Below, piece after piece: positions 50,040 to 63,064 of a stretch of DNA of 64,000 bases. The position numbers and the translations under genes were made by a program. Location: assembly GCA_964020975.1 (NCBI GenBank), contig CAXHWN010002684.1:146501-210500 (forward strand). The letters are read 5' to 3'. A model generated the notes under the pieces. That model was not told the DNA's origin, made no database searches, and saw only the letters and a list, made by a program, of their open reading frames with translations. Positions within the stretch are counted from its first letter, which is position 1, and each line of letters begins with the position of its first letter. Source of the DNA: Hermodice carunculata. Taxonomy: Eukaryota; Annelida; Polychaeta; Eunicida; Amphinomidae.

Positions 50040-53000
50040 GCACATGTTATTCAAAAGAGTAATCTCAAATTTGTCAGTTGGAACATAAATGGTGTGTCAA
50101 ATAAATTCTTGGACCATCTGAATCCCGATTCCCCATCAGCTGAGTGTTCCAAGAACTTGGTCAAATTCTTAGGTGAACATGATTTTATATGCTTGCAAGA
50201 AACGTTTTTTACTGATACCGAATCATTGCATTGTAAACTAGGACCATTGCTTAAGAACTTTAATGTTTTTCATTCCTCACGAAAATCGAAACATAAAAAC
50301 GCAAGACGAGGGTCCGGAGGTGTCGTTATAATGTTTAAAAAACAGCTTAATAAAGGTGTGTCCCTCATCTGTAATAAGTATGAAGATTTTCTGTGGATAA
50401 AACTATGTAAACATTTCTTTGGTGTAGACGAAGATATATTTCTTGGCTGTGTGTACCTTCCCCCAGACCGAAACAAAAGAGATCGTTATATGAAAATTCT
50501 TGAAAAGTGTGTCACTGAATTTAGTAATACAGGTAGAGTGTTTTTACTTGGTGATTTGAATGCTAGAACAGGCAACTGCAAAGACTATGTACAAGGAGAT
50601 CATAGTGATTTTATACCCTTGCCTGGTGCATATAATGTTGATCATTGTGTAACCCGTTTATCTATGGACAATGTTGTTAGTCCCCAGGGCGAGTTTCTGT
50701 TGCAGCTTTGTAAAAGTTCAGAATTGAGAATCTTGAACGGTCGTCACAAATGTGACAGGCCAGGTATGTTTACTAGTCATCGCCCAAATGGATCTAGTGT
50801 GGTAGATTACATGATCATACATAATTCCTTATTACCGAATGTGTCTCAGTTCAAAATCACTGAACATAAAGTATTTTTCAGTGATTATTCGCCTTTAGTG
50901 TCTACTTTACAGTGTAATTATTCTACTTTAAAACCTAATGAAGGTCAAAATATACTTGAAAACGGACCGCCTATTATACTTTGGGACGATCAGGCACAGA
51001 ATAGATTTAAAGATACTCTGAACTCAGAAACTTTCAGTCCTCGTCTCCGTAGCCTAGCAACATGTTCTCAACACTGCAAAGATTCTGTTGCACTCGTGCA
51101 GTAATTAAATGAAATATTTATTGAAGCAGCTAGAATTTGCTTAAGAATAATTAAACCTAAACAGAAACAAAAGAAAAGAAAAAAGCGTTCATGTCATTTT
51201 AATCGTTCTTGTTTAGATTTAAAAAATAAGGTCAAATCTTCGAGAAAATTGATTTTGCGGTATTCTAAAGATCCGATCATCAAAGGTAATTATTTCAAAG
51301 CTGCAAAAGCCTTTAAAAGGTATGTACGCAAGTGTAAGAGATTAAGCAAATTCAACGTGCTTCAAGAAGTTGAGAGGAGGCATGACAGGAAAGACAAAAT
51401 GTTTTGGAATAAAATGAATGTTTTACTGAATAAAACGAAAAGTTCAGATTCTGATCATGTGCCCGCAGATGAATGGTATAATCATTACAATAAGTTGTTC
51501 AACCCAGGTATAAACTACGCGCCAGATGATACGCAGCATGAGTTTGCAATTTTCTTGGCAAAATTGGAAGATTTAGCAAATATTGATAAAGATCACGAAT
51601 TAAGCATCCCCTTTACTATGGATGAGTTGAAAAGTGTGATAAAGGATATTCAAAATGGTAAACAACCTGGTCCCGATATCATACGAGGGGAAATGATTAA
51701 AACGGCGTGTTCAATATCTCATGTCGCTCTATCATTACTTAACATTTATAACAATATTCTGGCATCTAGCACCTTTCCAAAATCGTGGAAACATAGCTAT
51801 CTGACTCCTGTACACAAGAAAGGCAAAAAAGATTCCCCTGACAATTATCGGGGAATTGCCTTGCAAAACTCAATAAGTAAAATTTTCGCCACTTTGTTAA
51901 AGAAACGCAAATATACTTTTCTGAATCAAAAAGATTTTTTCTACGAAGGCCAATCATGTTTTATTGAAGGGTGTCAAACGGTAGACAATCTATTTATTAT
52001 GAAAAATGTTATCGACAAATACTTGTTACAGAAACAAAAAGTATTTTCAGCTTGTATCGATTTCAAACGTGCTTTTGATACGGTTCCTACAGACAAGCTA
52101 TTGTACAAACTTCATAGAGCTGGTATTGACATAGGTATAATCAGACTTATTAAGGACATGTACGAAAAATCTACTGTTGCTGTAAAGCTAACAAGTGGCG
52201 TCACAAGACCCATTGCTTGTCAACTCGGCTTAAAATAGGGCTGCCCCTTGAGCCCTCTGCTGTTTGATGTCTTTATTAACGATTTGGAGGAGTTTTTAAA
52301 TGTGAATGGTAACTATGGAGTTGAAAAAGGAAACAAAATGTTGTGCAGTTTAATATTTGCGGACGATGTCCTGATCATGGCAGATTCTGCTGGTCATTTG
52401 CAGTATTTGCTACAGAAACTGTCTCTGTACAGTTATACTTGGGGTCTTGAAGTGAATACTTGCAAGTCATCTGTCATTGTTTTTAAATGACAAGGAAAGT
52501 CCCTTGAGGACCAGTATAAATTTACTTATGGTGGCAATAGTTTGAAAATGGTAACAGATGTTGAGTATTTAGGTATAACGATCAAAGCAAGTGGAGTCTT
52601 TTCACTTGCAGAACAAAAGCTTTGTGAAAAAGCTAAAAAGTCATGTTTTCTTCTGAAAAGGGGGATTATTGCTGACAAAGATAATGCTATTTCTCCGAAT
52701 GTGGCCCTTGATTTATTTGACATTTATGTAAAACCAATCCTTTTATTTGGATCCGAAGTTTGGCCCGTTGCAACCAGCCGCAATTAAAAAAATGGGAAAC
52801 AATTTTCCGACCCCCACACACAAAATATACTCAATATTAACAATGCTGAAAAAGTTCATAGCGATTTTTGTAAGTTCACCCTACGAGTTACTAGCAAATG
52901 TCTTAATAAAGCCTCTCTTGCAGAAATGGGAAGGTACCCAATCCAGATAGATATAAAGATGAAAATTGTAAAATATTGGTTACGCCTGATGGAGCTTCCA

Positions 53001-53620
53001 GATGGACACATTCTAAAGCGGTCTTGGAGTGATGTTGTAAATTTAGACTTGAAAGGAGAAACTGTTTGGGTGTCTGCAGTGAGAAAAATATTAGAATACA
53101 ATGGATTTGGAAACGTCTGGCTGAATAAACGACTCTTTGTAGATAAGTCTAGATTTCTCGACCATTTGCAAACCCGTTTGCGTGACCAATATTGTCAGGT
53201 TTTTTATTCTTCCCTCTTTTCATATGACGAGTCCTCAAACTTGTCCACAAAATTACGTACATATCGCAATTTTAAAAATGAATATAAGATGGAAAGTTAT
53301 CTATCGGCCGTAAAACAATTCAAATTTCGGAAAGCTATGTCAAAGTTACGTCTAAGTAATCATTGTATACGTATCGAACGAGGCAGATATCAAAATGAAA
53401 GTTTAGTCAATATAATCTGTACTCGATGCACAAGAAATAGTATTGAGGACGACATCACTTCCTAATTCAATGCCCGGCGTACGAGGAGTTGAGAAGGGAT
53501 CTCATATCCTCCTTGGCGCTTGACTCTTTTAACACGAACTACGTGTTCTCTCCTGAGGTCGATGTGGTAGTGCCCATCTGTAAATAGCTATATAGACTTT
53601 TTGAACGCAGAAATTCTACT
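50040..53620 (+). pseudogene. LINE A ORF2: APE endonuclease, reverse transcriptase, zinc knuckle
   Basis: The frame opens upstream of 50,040 and overlaps the ORF1 end; no ATG precedes the endonuclease, so re-initiation or another start is possible. Endonuclease: LKFVSWNINGV, FICLQETFF, FLLGDLNARTG, SVVDYMIIHN, and SDYSPL where active enzymes have SDHxP. RT: NGKQPGPDIIRGEMIK, NYRGIALQNSISKIF, motif A IDFKRAFDTVPTDKL, motif B LGLK-stop-GCPLSPLLFDVF, motif C LIFADDVLIMA, then YLGITIKASG. Carboxy end: CTRC then HHFLIQCPAYEELRR after one frame change near 53,450. In-frame stops at 51,102 (TAA), 52,236 (TAG), 52,488 (TGA) and 52,785 (TAA). Not functional. Confidence 0.85.
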
Positions 53621-53745
53621 GAATAGCAGTCGTTTGTCAATATTTTAGTCTTCTCTATTATATGTGAGTATATTTTAAACTGTATTTTGTATATAATGCT
53701 GTAAGCCCATTTGGGCATAAAATGCAATCAAGTTATTATTATTTA

Positions 53746-54150
53746 AAAATGTAAAGAAGTCTGGTTTCAGCTTTGTGACAGGCCTTCGAATAATATAACG
53801 GGGTTTTCCTTTATTGAATTTTGTGTCAGTTTTTTTAATTTATCATTTTCACAGTTTAAATAGGAATGTAAGGTAGAGAGGGATTGGACAGCCGGCAATA
53901 TTGTTAGAAACCTGGTCGCCTCTGTTATTTTTTCAATAAAATGCATAACTATGTTATTTTAGCCGTTTTATATTTGCGTCGCGCTGTACGCGCTTGTTGC
54001 ATATGCTTGGGAATGGGCTAGCTATGACCATTTCAGCACTCGAGCAAAAGTAAACAGCAGCCGCATAGACCAATAAAAAATGTCTTAAAAAGTTCGACCT
54101 ACGCCAACAACGGTTTTCTCCATACAAATACCAGCACCTCACCGTTCTAC
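53746..54150. other. No recognised feature
   Basis: AT-rich flank downstream of LINE A. Confidence 0.4.
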
Positions 54151-54154
54151 GCAA

Positions 54155-54156
<2 letters not shown>

Positions 54157-54249
<93 letters not shown>

Positions 54250-54251
54250 TA
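54157..54251. repeat. (TA)n microsatellite
   Basis: About 47 TA copies. Confidence 0.97.
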
Positions 54252-54387
54252 TGAAATGAATTTTACACTTTTTTTAGCCCATTAGAAGTTTCGTGTACAG
54301 TTTAATAGATTTTTTTGTATGACCCGGTTTTTTTTCTTCTAAATAATTAAAATTAAAGTTCACACTCGGAACTAGACGTTCCGGTAA

Positions 54388-54430
54388 ACAAAACAAAACA
54401 AAACAAAACAAAACAAAACAAAACAAAACA
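54388..54430. repeat. (AAAAC)n microsatellite
   Basis: Eight perfect AAAAC units. Confidence 0.95.
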
Positions 54431-54656
54431 TATGAGAAAGAGCATGTGGCAGTATGTTATGACGCGGATGATATATCGGAATATAACTACTGCCTGCATA
54501 TAATTCTCTTTGCCATTGGCTTACAAGGTGTGTTCCATGTAATATTTCAAAATTCTATATGAAAAATTTAATCACAATCACTCGGTAAAACAGGAAGAAA
54601 TAAGTTGACAACTACCTCTGTCTACATGATAAAAAGTACAGATAAGAAAACGAGCA

Positions 54657-54727
54657 CACAGGCAGACAGACAGCCAGACAGACAGACAGCCAGACAGACA
54701 CATACATACACACACACATACACACAC

Positions 54728-54811
<84 letters not shown>

Positions 54812-54812
54812 C
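54657..54812. repeat. (CAGA)n(CA)n(TA)n compound microsatellite
   Basis: CAGA/CAGC units to about 54,700, CA to about 54,742, then TA to 54,812. Confidence 0.97.
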
Positions 54813-54814
54813 TT

Positions 54815-57800
54815 AACAGCGATTCGTTTTTCCAAGCTCCATGAAGAAAATGTTACATCTATTACCTGCACTCCACAGTTTTATAAATACATCTTTATCT
54901 ATTCAAATTGCTCAAACTTAACGAATGACGGACTATCGACTGTTTTGCATTCATTTACGTGAGTGATGGAGTTGTCTTAACGCATTTTGAAAATCAGGTA
55001 TGAACGCGCTATAATATTACCAGGGACCTGTTTATTATGTCAACAGCACGTGACTGGTATCGAGTAAATTCTACTCACCTCTGACTTAGGGGCATTTTGG
55101 ACCTGTTGGTTCGATTAGCATGTCAAAGCGGCTGAGTTTGTTGCATATTCTTGTTAATTTTCACGATTTCGGTACCTTTTTGTCTCTCTCCGTAAGTGGG
55201 TAGACATACTCCCTATCTGGGTTGTTGTACGAATGACTGTAGGCCATAGCATCACTTCAATATATACACACTGAATAACAACATTTTAATCAATACCTCC
55301 TTTACGAATCCTATAGCACTTGTTTCAATCATCATAAACGGAAAAAATGCTTTAATGGGACATCGTGAGTAGTATGGCACATTTCGGCCAGGCCATTTTG
55401 TTTATAAAGACCACACTCAGCTAAAGGTAGACACGTAGGATTTTTATTTTTACGAGGTATAGGGAGTTCCATACGGTCAAAATGTTTGTAACTAACTGCA
55501 ATATTCCAACCTGGTATTCAGATACATGTAGATTAATTTATACACCGATTATGATGGGGAATTTGCCATTTCTACCGCTTTTCCAAAACCGTTAGAGCCC
55601 GATTCACTTCAGACGTGCTGGTGATGTACTTTCTGTAGCTTTTTTATGCATTTTGGTACGATCTAAAAACGTTTCCTCCAAAGCAGTTCGGCCAGTTGGT
55701 CGAAATTGCAGAGACACATTTGTGTAGATAAGTTGACCTTAATCTGTTCAACAAGTGACTCTACAATGCTTTTTAATCTTTTAAATGCATTTGCGAGTTG
55801 TTGCGAGTTGTTACCATTTTCGTTATCTTCTGAGAAACTCTATTAGGATCCTGTTCAAACTTGGTGGCAATAAATTAGGAGTGCATGTGCACTGCATTTA
55901 TTCACTTCTTGTTTTTGGTGGTAATTTCTCATTTTAAACGAATTGCTGAATTAGGAACTGTTGGTGATGGTACACGTACATGTTAGTATTGTAACTGCAG
56001 GAAGAACTGAAATATCGGATTATATCTCAGTAATGGTGGATTCCGGATCAATGAGTACTGCTAAATACATACAGGAAAACATCAATAGGCTTCTTTTGGG
56101 TCTATTAACTTTGACCATAGGTGACCTTGAAAGATCGAACGGACATATTGGCCAATACCTCATTACTGGTGAATCATAATTGCATGGTTATTTTCAAAAG
56201 CTCATAGGAAAATATCTACTCAGGTTTGACCTAAAATGACCTAGAAATGTCAAATTACATGTTCGCTCACATCATGTTAATGGTGTATCACGGCACTTTT
56301 CATTAAGAAAAATAATGATATTTGAAGAAATGTTTAAGTGAAGACTAGTAATGTAATATGTGATTATGGTCCTCCAGCAATATGACATTATTTCCAATGC
56401 CACAGGACAACATGTACCACAAGCTCAAACCTCACGTGGTCCTCACAAGGGATTTTTCATGATTTTTGTTCAGTCTCTGAAAACAAAATCTGAAAAAAAA
56501 AAAAAAAATTATCCGAAACATCTTGGCCAATGGCTTTGAGAATGCATAGCAAAACTCCCGGGGACCTTGTCACCTAAATTTGGTCCACTTGTAGCGCTAC
56601 ACGTTTTTCTCCCTTTATATATGAATGTTTATGCGTTGTTTTTCTATAATTTCCAACTTCGGCAGAACTGTTACTTAGATTGTGCTGAATCTTAGTGGAA
56701 CAACCTTCTTGAAGCATTAGACAAATTTGTTAAATAAGTGATGTTACTGTCAATCCCTGATTTGTAAAATTTCAAATGGGACATTTACCGGTTAACACAT
56801 TCCTTCTGGTTAACGAGCAATTCAGTGCATATTACAAGGGTCAGCCTTATTTTTAACAAGATCTTTCGCTAATGTCACTTCAAAGTTTGCGGGGATTTAC
56901 CTTGAGTGGGTCGCTAGTGAGTGTGTTTAAATAGTCAAGCACCAGTTAGTTGCCCCCCGCCACGAAAAGTGGCGTAGGGAGTCACAGAGTTATTAAGGAT
57001 AAGGGGTGTCCGTCCGTCCATCCGTCCGGGAGCATATCTCGAAAACCCTTAGAGATAAAATAATGAAATTTATGCTAGAGATGCATATTGGACATTCATT
57101 TAATCGAGGAGACATTTTCAGCTTCGTAAATGTGAAAACTAGGAAAAGCTCCCTTGTTCCTCATCTGCCAATGGCCCAGATGACGATGTAGTGTATCGCA
57201 GAGCGCCAGGTACGTGTATCCAGCTAAGGCAACAAACACAAACCTGGAGACGATAGTACAAACATTTTGTTTGATAGCTTATCAATGCCCTATAAGGTGG
57301 AATTACATTTTTGCAGCTACATCACCTGGTTTATTTTTGTAATATACGCATGGTTATTATGACTTCCTACATCTCAATTATGAATTGGATTAGATATCAC
57401 CTGATTTCCTTATTATTTGGGGTCGCATACTTTATTCAATCGTACGTTTTTTTTTTATTATATTTATGCATTTGATTGAATCGTGCAAGTAATAATTTGT
57501 ATTTTTTCGCAAGTGATATTTTGTATGTTTTTCACCTTCTGCTGAGTCATGGTATACACGCATGACCAAATTGTTCTGTCATACTTTATATTGCATGTCT
57601 ATCAATGATTGATGTACTTGTGTTGACTCGAGGAGGAGAATTTACATTAGCCATGGGCTCTTTTTCTAATCCACTCAAAAGAAATAGAGTATATTAACAA
57701 ACCACAAAGTCGGTGAAGCTCAGCACTTCAACCTACACATTTTGAAGTTTATAAAGATTAGGATTAGACAGATTTACCATATCATGCAGGTGTCGTTATT

Positions 57801-57890
57801 GTAGAAGAACCTTGAGTTAACATCTCGAACATGGTAAAGAATGAACAATTCCCCATTACCATTGATCGCTCGGCAGTTTAAAGTGTGTCT
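54815..57890. other. No gene; repeat-like module at 56,955-57,190
   Basis: Mostly AT-rich. At 56,955 CCCCCCGCCACGAAAAGTGG (with a CCAC-GAAAA-GTGG hairpin) leads into GTCCGTCCGTCCATCCGTCC and ATATCTCGAAAACCCTT. This order is familiar to me from dispersed mollusc repeats. The element ends are not defined. A 72-codon frame at 55,961 shows no domain. Confidence 0.45.
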
Positions 57891-57899
57891 TACATATTT

Positions 57900-58706
57900 T
57901 AAAGATTTTATTAAAAATCTCCGCGCGTAGAGAAAAAAATAAATTACATAAAATAATACATCAAAATAATATGCACATCACAAATCTCACAGAAACTATA
58001 TGGAATATATCACAACTAAACCATAATGGAATAAGTCATAATGACATTACCATTACATTTTACAATGAAACAAATACTGCGTGCTTCAAAATAATAATGA
58101 GATGCACATAGAAACAAAACAAACTACAAACACATGCTTAAAACAAGCAGCTACATGAGATAATAAAGCATCACCGGATTGAAATGAAAAACAAAGGTAA
58201 AAGGGCCTCCATTTAGATTATATTGACTCACGTGATAAACTAAAATGTTTTGGTTAATAACGGAGTCAGAATGTGTTCAGTCGACCAAGGCCTAAAATAG
58301 TTATCAGAAAAAAATGAGCTACTGAAGTGAATCGACTATACCATTTGTCCCAGTGTCATGGATATAAGAGTTATGCAAATAGGGTCTCCGGGAAATGTAC
58401 ATAACGAGGGAGACTACGAACTGTACAATATAGTGAGTTCCAGTAGCAATGTCCTTTGCCATCAGAGCAGTTAAAAATTTACGTGCAGGAGAGTCACCCT
58501 GAAAGGCTCTGTGACATGAAGATATGGTTTTGTGTTTCCCTTCATCGGCAACAGAGGGCACCGTGAAAGCGCATAGAAGAATGCTATTCTGCCACCTTTT
58601 ACTCAAACCTAAAAATTGTTTTATCAAAGTAGCTTGAGCACTTTCCAATTTATTCATTTACTTATGCTTGAACAATCGGTACCGTAACACAGTACAGGTA
58701 GATATT
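57900..58706 (-). mobile_element. LINE E, 3' segment
   Basis: Minus strand beyond the inserted transposon: YLPVLCYGTDCSSISK, then after a frame change NKLESAQATLIKQFLGLSKR, then SSCHRAFQGDSPARKF, the thumb and carboxy region of a non-LTR RT. The coding part ends near 58,319. The 3' end is probably near 57,900 (RNA-sense AATAAAATCTTT), but this is uncertain. Confidence 0.7.
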
Positions 58707-59700
58707 TAGGGGGGAGGCTCCTAATTTCGGACACCCGTCAACGATTTCGGTTTTTTTCAGTGTGATCTTGCAATGTTTTCACCAGCAAACGGCAAATGCA
58801 GACCTGTACAGCGTGTAGTTTTATGCATGCCACTTTTGCGTTACCACCGGTCTCATATGGATTAACGACTACGTCATCGCGTTTCCAACGATGTAAGGCG
58901 CCGTTACTCCACTGGCCTGCGTGTGGCTCTGTGGGCGAGTTGGGAGGTCCCACACAAGACCAGCAAGGTGCCGCAAGAAGCCGTCGTCTGCATTGAAATC
59001 GTAAAAAGGAAGCTTTACCTTATAAATTTACAAATATCTGTCTTTTTGAAATGTGTTCCATACAAGTTTTCCGTAAAAAATCTTTTGTCTGCACTTGCAA
59101 ACGATCTAAAACATAGTGTCCAAAACTACAAGGCCCTCAATAGTTTGGACCATCGCAATTGAGGTGCCCTTTTCAGTGAATACTCTGACCCAGAAGCAGA
59201 ACTAATTGATGAACTGCACAGCCTTTTTTAGTGTTGACATTCAACTAATGCATCGTCAACTCCACGTAATTTGACGGTCAATAATAATGAGCAAATTTGA
59301 ATATAAAGTATTTTATAAAGAAACTGGAATTTTATTAATTCATTTTTTCCGAGTAAACTGAATGCCTTGACCATCATGGTCAAGGTTCACTGTAAGAATT
59401 TGTTTCTATCATTAATTCTGGGCCTATTAGGTTTCTGTCCTTGTTCACAACTACAATACATGTTTTCATGCTCTTTTAAATACTTAACATAAATTTGGAG
59501 GACACCAATGGCAGTGTTCTTCAGTCACTAGCAAAACATTGGTATTAATATTGCATATTGAATCTATTGGCCAGAATAACTAGACACCACGTTGAGTTTC
59601 TGTTCTCAATTAAATAAAATGAATACAAATATAGCTGTACAATTTTTGTCAGTACCTAATTTCAAAGAGCCTTTAACCAGGCCTTATTTTAGATTTGCGG

Positions 59701-59737
<37 letters not shown>

Positions 59738-60898
59738 GACATGGAATTTAGGAAAAGTTGCAGGTCATAGTCTTTGTGTGTGTGTGTGGCCGGATGGGTG
59801 GGTATTCGTTGCTGACCATACATTATACACTCCTCCATACATTACTAGAGCACCATACTTCTCGTTTTATATCTTAATCACATATGGGACACACAAAGAT
59901 AAGCGAAAATACATAAATTGCAAAAAGTACAATACATATTTAGGCCTATGTTAATTTTTTTCAAATATAAAGACAAAAAAGTTATCTATCGACGTCGAAC
60001 AATGGAATATTCTTTAAATGGCAGTACATTCAAATAGTACCACTTTTTTCACAGATCTTCCTGTTTGGTTTTGTGACTCCCGCCGAGGTATCACTTTTCC
60101 TTTTTTGCGCCACAGCAGCCTAGCTTCTGTCTTTTTGCAGGTTTGTGTAGCTGTCTTGATCTCAACTTTTACAGTGCCAGGTTTTGGACCGAGTCAACAG
60201 CTAGCCTTGGCACACTTTGAGGGAAAGTTGTTGATCTGGACTACTCTCTCTGTAATATGAACGAAGAGTCCTTAGAGTAATTCAGGGTAGATAGACCTTA
60301 CTCCCTTGTTAAGAAAACAAATTTTTAAATTCACACAAGACCTTTGTCAATCAAAAACCTAACTTGCATTTCCATACCAACCCGTTTACAGTAAAAGACA
60401 AACAAATCTAGCACAACAAATTGATCAATATTGTTTTTCATTTGCGTACCGTTATTTCCCTGTCTATATATTCAAGCAGGACATTAACTGACAATATTTT
60501 GTTTATATTCTTTATCATCCCAATGAGCACAGACATGTAGGCTATACCGTCAAAAATGATATACTGTTAAAGTTTACTTGTAGGCACATATATGCGGCGA
60601 ATGCTTCAAAATGGAATCGTGTGAATAAAAATCAGAACTGTACAAGAAGCTTATCTTGCACATTTTTCAAGTTTCACAATCATATATGTATGCTTGAATC
60701 CTGGCAAGGGTCAATGTATCACATTACCAGCTGATAACCATGCATCTTTATACATTTGTATAACTTTGGTATTAATATAAATAACTATAAATAGAGGTGT
60801 GTAGTGGGCGGGAAAATAAGTGTTCACAACCACGTTGTTAATTCTTTGCAATGGATTAAAGTTTCCAAAAGTGTCCTAAATATGGAGCCTCTCCCCTA
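58707..60898. mobile_element. DNA transposon nested in LINE E (2,188 bp, TIRs, TA duplication)
   Basis: From 58,709 the sequence reads GGGGGGAGGCTCCTAATTTC. The reverse complement from 60,896 reads GGGGAGAGGCTCCATATTTA. The termini match at 22 of 26 positions, ending in GGACAC. Both ends are bordered by TA (58,707-58,708 and 60,897-60,898), a target-site duplication as made by Tc1/mariner-type and a few other transposases. No transposase frame of useful length is present, so it is a non-autonomous copy. It contains a (TA)n at 59,702-59,734. Removing it with one TA restores an unbroken LINE frame. Confidence 0.85.
59702..59734. repeat. (TA)n microsatellite inside the nested transposon
   Basis: Sixteen TA copies. 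Confidence 0.97.
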
Positions 60899-62405
60899 GA
60901 GTTCGGCATACATAATTTTGCGTCCGTTTGAAGACCGAGATAGCTTAACCCTGCATTACTATAACCATAGTAAGCTCGCCTGGAGTTCTGTATTATCTGA
61001 ACAATATGGTCGCGCGAGTTGCCATAGTGAATGTAAATCGTGCCAAGAATTGCTACACTCGATCCAGTGTTCATGATATTACCATATGACTCTCATTTTG
61101 TGGGTAATCTGAAAAGGCAATATCACCAGCTATATAACATTTCGACTTTTTAATACCAAATGAGAATCTCCACTTGTTAGCATACTTAGCGCAAATATTT
61201 ATCACAGCTTGAAGATCAGTTTGTAGTGTTCGCAAGTAAACTTACATCATCTGCATATGCGAAAGAGTTTACTTTTTCTTGTTCGTTATAAAGACCATAA
61301 AGTGAAGTTAATTCTCTGAACAAATCGTCGAAAAAAACTATTGTAGAGAAAACAGGAGACAATTAGCTGCCCTGGCGGGTGCCTCTTGTAATACGGAAGG
61401 GACTGCTGTGTGTTTGCCGTTCCACCTCACCGTATCCTGTAAGTGATGGTACCAATTATACAGAAAAACCCAATGCTCATTAGGTATAACAAAATCCAAT
61501 TTATAGAACATAGAGCATCGTGCCATACTGAGTCGAAGCAGCGTTCTGCATCTAAGGAACAGACAAACACGGGATTTATTTACCGCATATTGTGATATGA
61601 TTTCATTTAAAAGGGAACAACTGAAGGAAGTACTGCGCTTCTCTCTGAAGCCAAACTGGGTTTCACATATGTCAACATCCTGGAAAATAAAACGTTCTAT
61701 TATTATACCATGTGTAGAGCCAATCGTTATGGGTTCATAATTGTTTGCAACATTTGGGTTTAACCTCGGCTTCTTAAGAATAGGTACAATAACTCCTAGA
61801 GTAAACACGTATGGTACAAAATTAATGTTTTTGATACGAAGTGTAAAATGCAGGAAGATGCGACACATAATTGGCAAGAGGCCCTACTGTAGATGCTCTG
61901 CTGTGATTCCGTCGAAACCGGGAGCGGTATTTCGCTTCAAAGAATTAATCAACTTTTCATCGTCATGCGCGATAATTTGTACAAAGTCAGACAGGAAATG
62001 AGCCGTGTTTTTTGACGTGTATGCTGAAAATCAACTGTATTTTTAATCTGCTGCTGATCAGGAATAAGGTCATGTTTATCATGCACAATATTACCGTAAT
62101 ATAACGCAAGTGTACTGGTAGATAGACTTGATTGAACTTTAAAGCCTTTCTTCTTACGTAATGAACTCTCAAAACATGATATTTTGAGCTCCTGGTAAAA
62201 ATAATTCAGGCGTAAATATTCACCTTGCACCACGGCTGAAACTGATTGCCTGCAAAGCCTACGAAACATTTTCGTAAAACCCTTGTAACATTCAAACACA
62301 CCACTTTGTCTGGGCTTACCGTTCAATAGCCACCGATGATACCAAAATCGCTTTTTATCACACAGCTTGGAAAGTTGAGGACACCAGTACGCCTTGGCTT
62401 TATAT

Positions 62406-62480
<75 letters not shown>

Positions 62481-62486
62481 TATATA

Positions 62487-62569
<83 letters not shown>

Positions 62570-62815
62570 CTTTGGGGGGCGCACTGAGCTTCATTGGTCG
62601 GCTCATGAATAATCTTATCAAATTGAGATACAAAGCGATCTACGGCATTTTGTCTCCTATTTTTCAGTACATTATCTAGACCGCAATGGGGTAAATCTCT
62701 AAGCTTTTTATACAAGATATGTTTTTTATATGCTTGATTACTCTGTGATTAACCTTTTGACCATGCGGTATTGGTTGCAGACGACACAGGAAATACCGTG
62801 AGACAAGGCCCCTTG
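60899..62815 (-). mobile_element. LINE E, 5' and RT segment
   Basis: Minus-strand order: [20 protein letters not shown] and [18 protein letters not shown], a TA array, [40 protein letters not shown] (fingers), ETQFGFREKRSTSFSCSLLN, FAYADDVSLLANTT (motif C, near 61,263-61,243), INICAKYANKWRFSFGIKKS and AGLSYLGLQTDAKLCMPNS, which is where the transposon sits. Several stops and frame changes; the 5' end and endonuclease are mostly missing. Old, inactive copy. Confidence 0.75.
62403..62569. repeat. (TA)n microsatellite inside LINE E
   Basis: TA array with CATA and AAACA interruptions, placed between NEAQC and AYWCPQL coding blocks of LINE E. Confidence 0.97.
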
Positions 62816-62964
62816 TCAAATAAAAATTCGCGTGGTGCCAACCCAGCCCACAATGAAATAGCCAAACACAGAGTTTATGGGGTTATAGGGAATCACAAAG
62901 AGGGAGAACATTTGTAACAGTGTGAGAATAATTTGCTGAGAATGGTGGTTTTGGTTTGGTGCCT

Positions 62965-62980
62965 CACACACACACACACA

Positions 62981-63063
<83 letters not shown>

Positions 63064-63064
63064 C
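62965..63064. repeat. (CA)n(TA)n compound microsatellite
   Basis: CA with one CTCA interruption, then a short TA run. Confidence 0.97.

Larger units (their letters stand above)
48566..53745 (+). mobile_element. LINE A: near full-length CR1/L2-type non-LTR retrotransposon
   Basis: Contains 5' leader, ORF1 (PHD finger plus SGNH esterase), ORF2 (APE endonuclease, RT, zinc knuckle) and a 3' end with hairpin GCCCA-TT-TGGGC (53,705-53,716) followed by ATAAAATGCAATCAAG and TTATTATTATTT. This two-ORF plan, with an esterase in ORF1, is known from the CR1/L2 group. ORF1 has one in-frame stop, ORF2 four in-frame stops and one late frame change, so the copy is inactive but young. Confidence 0.85.

Noticed and set aside
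49804-50476. Minus-strand frames within LINE A
   Set aside because: They are antisense shadows of the ORF1 and endonuclease coding regions.
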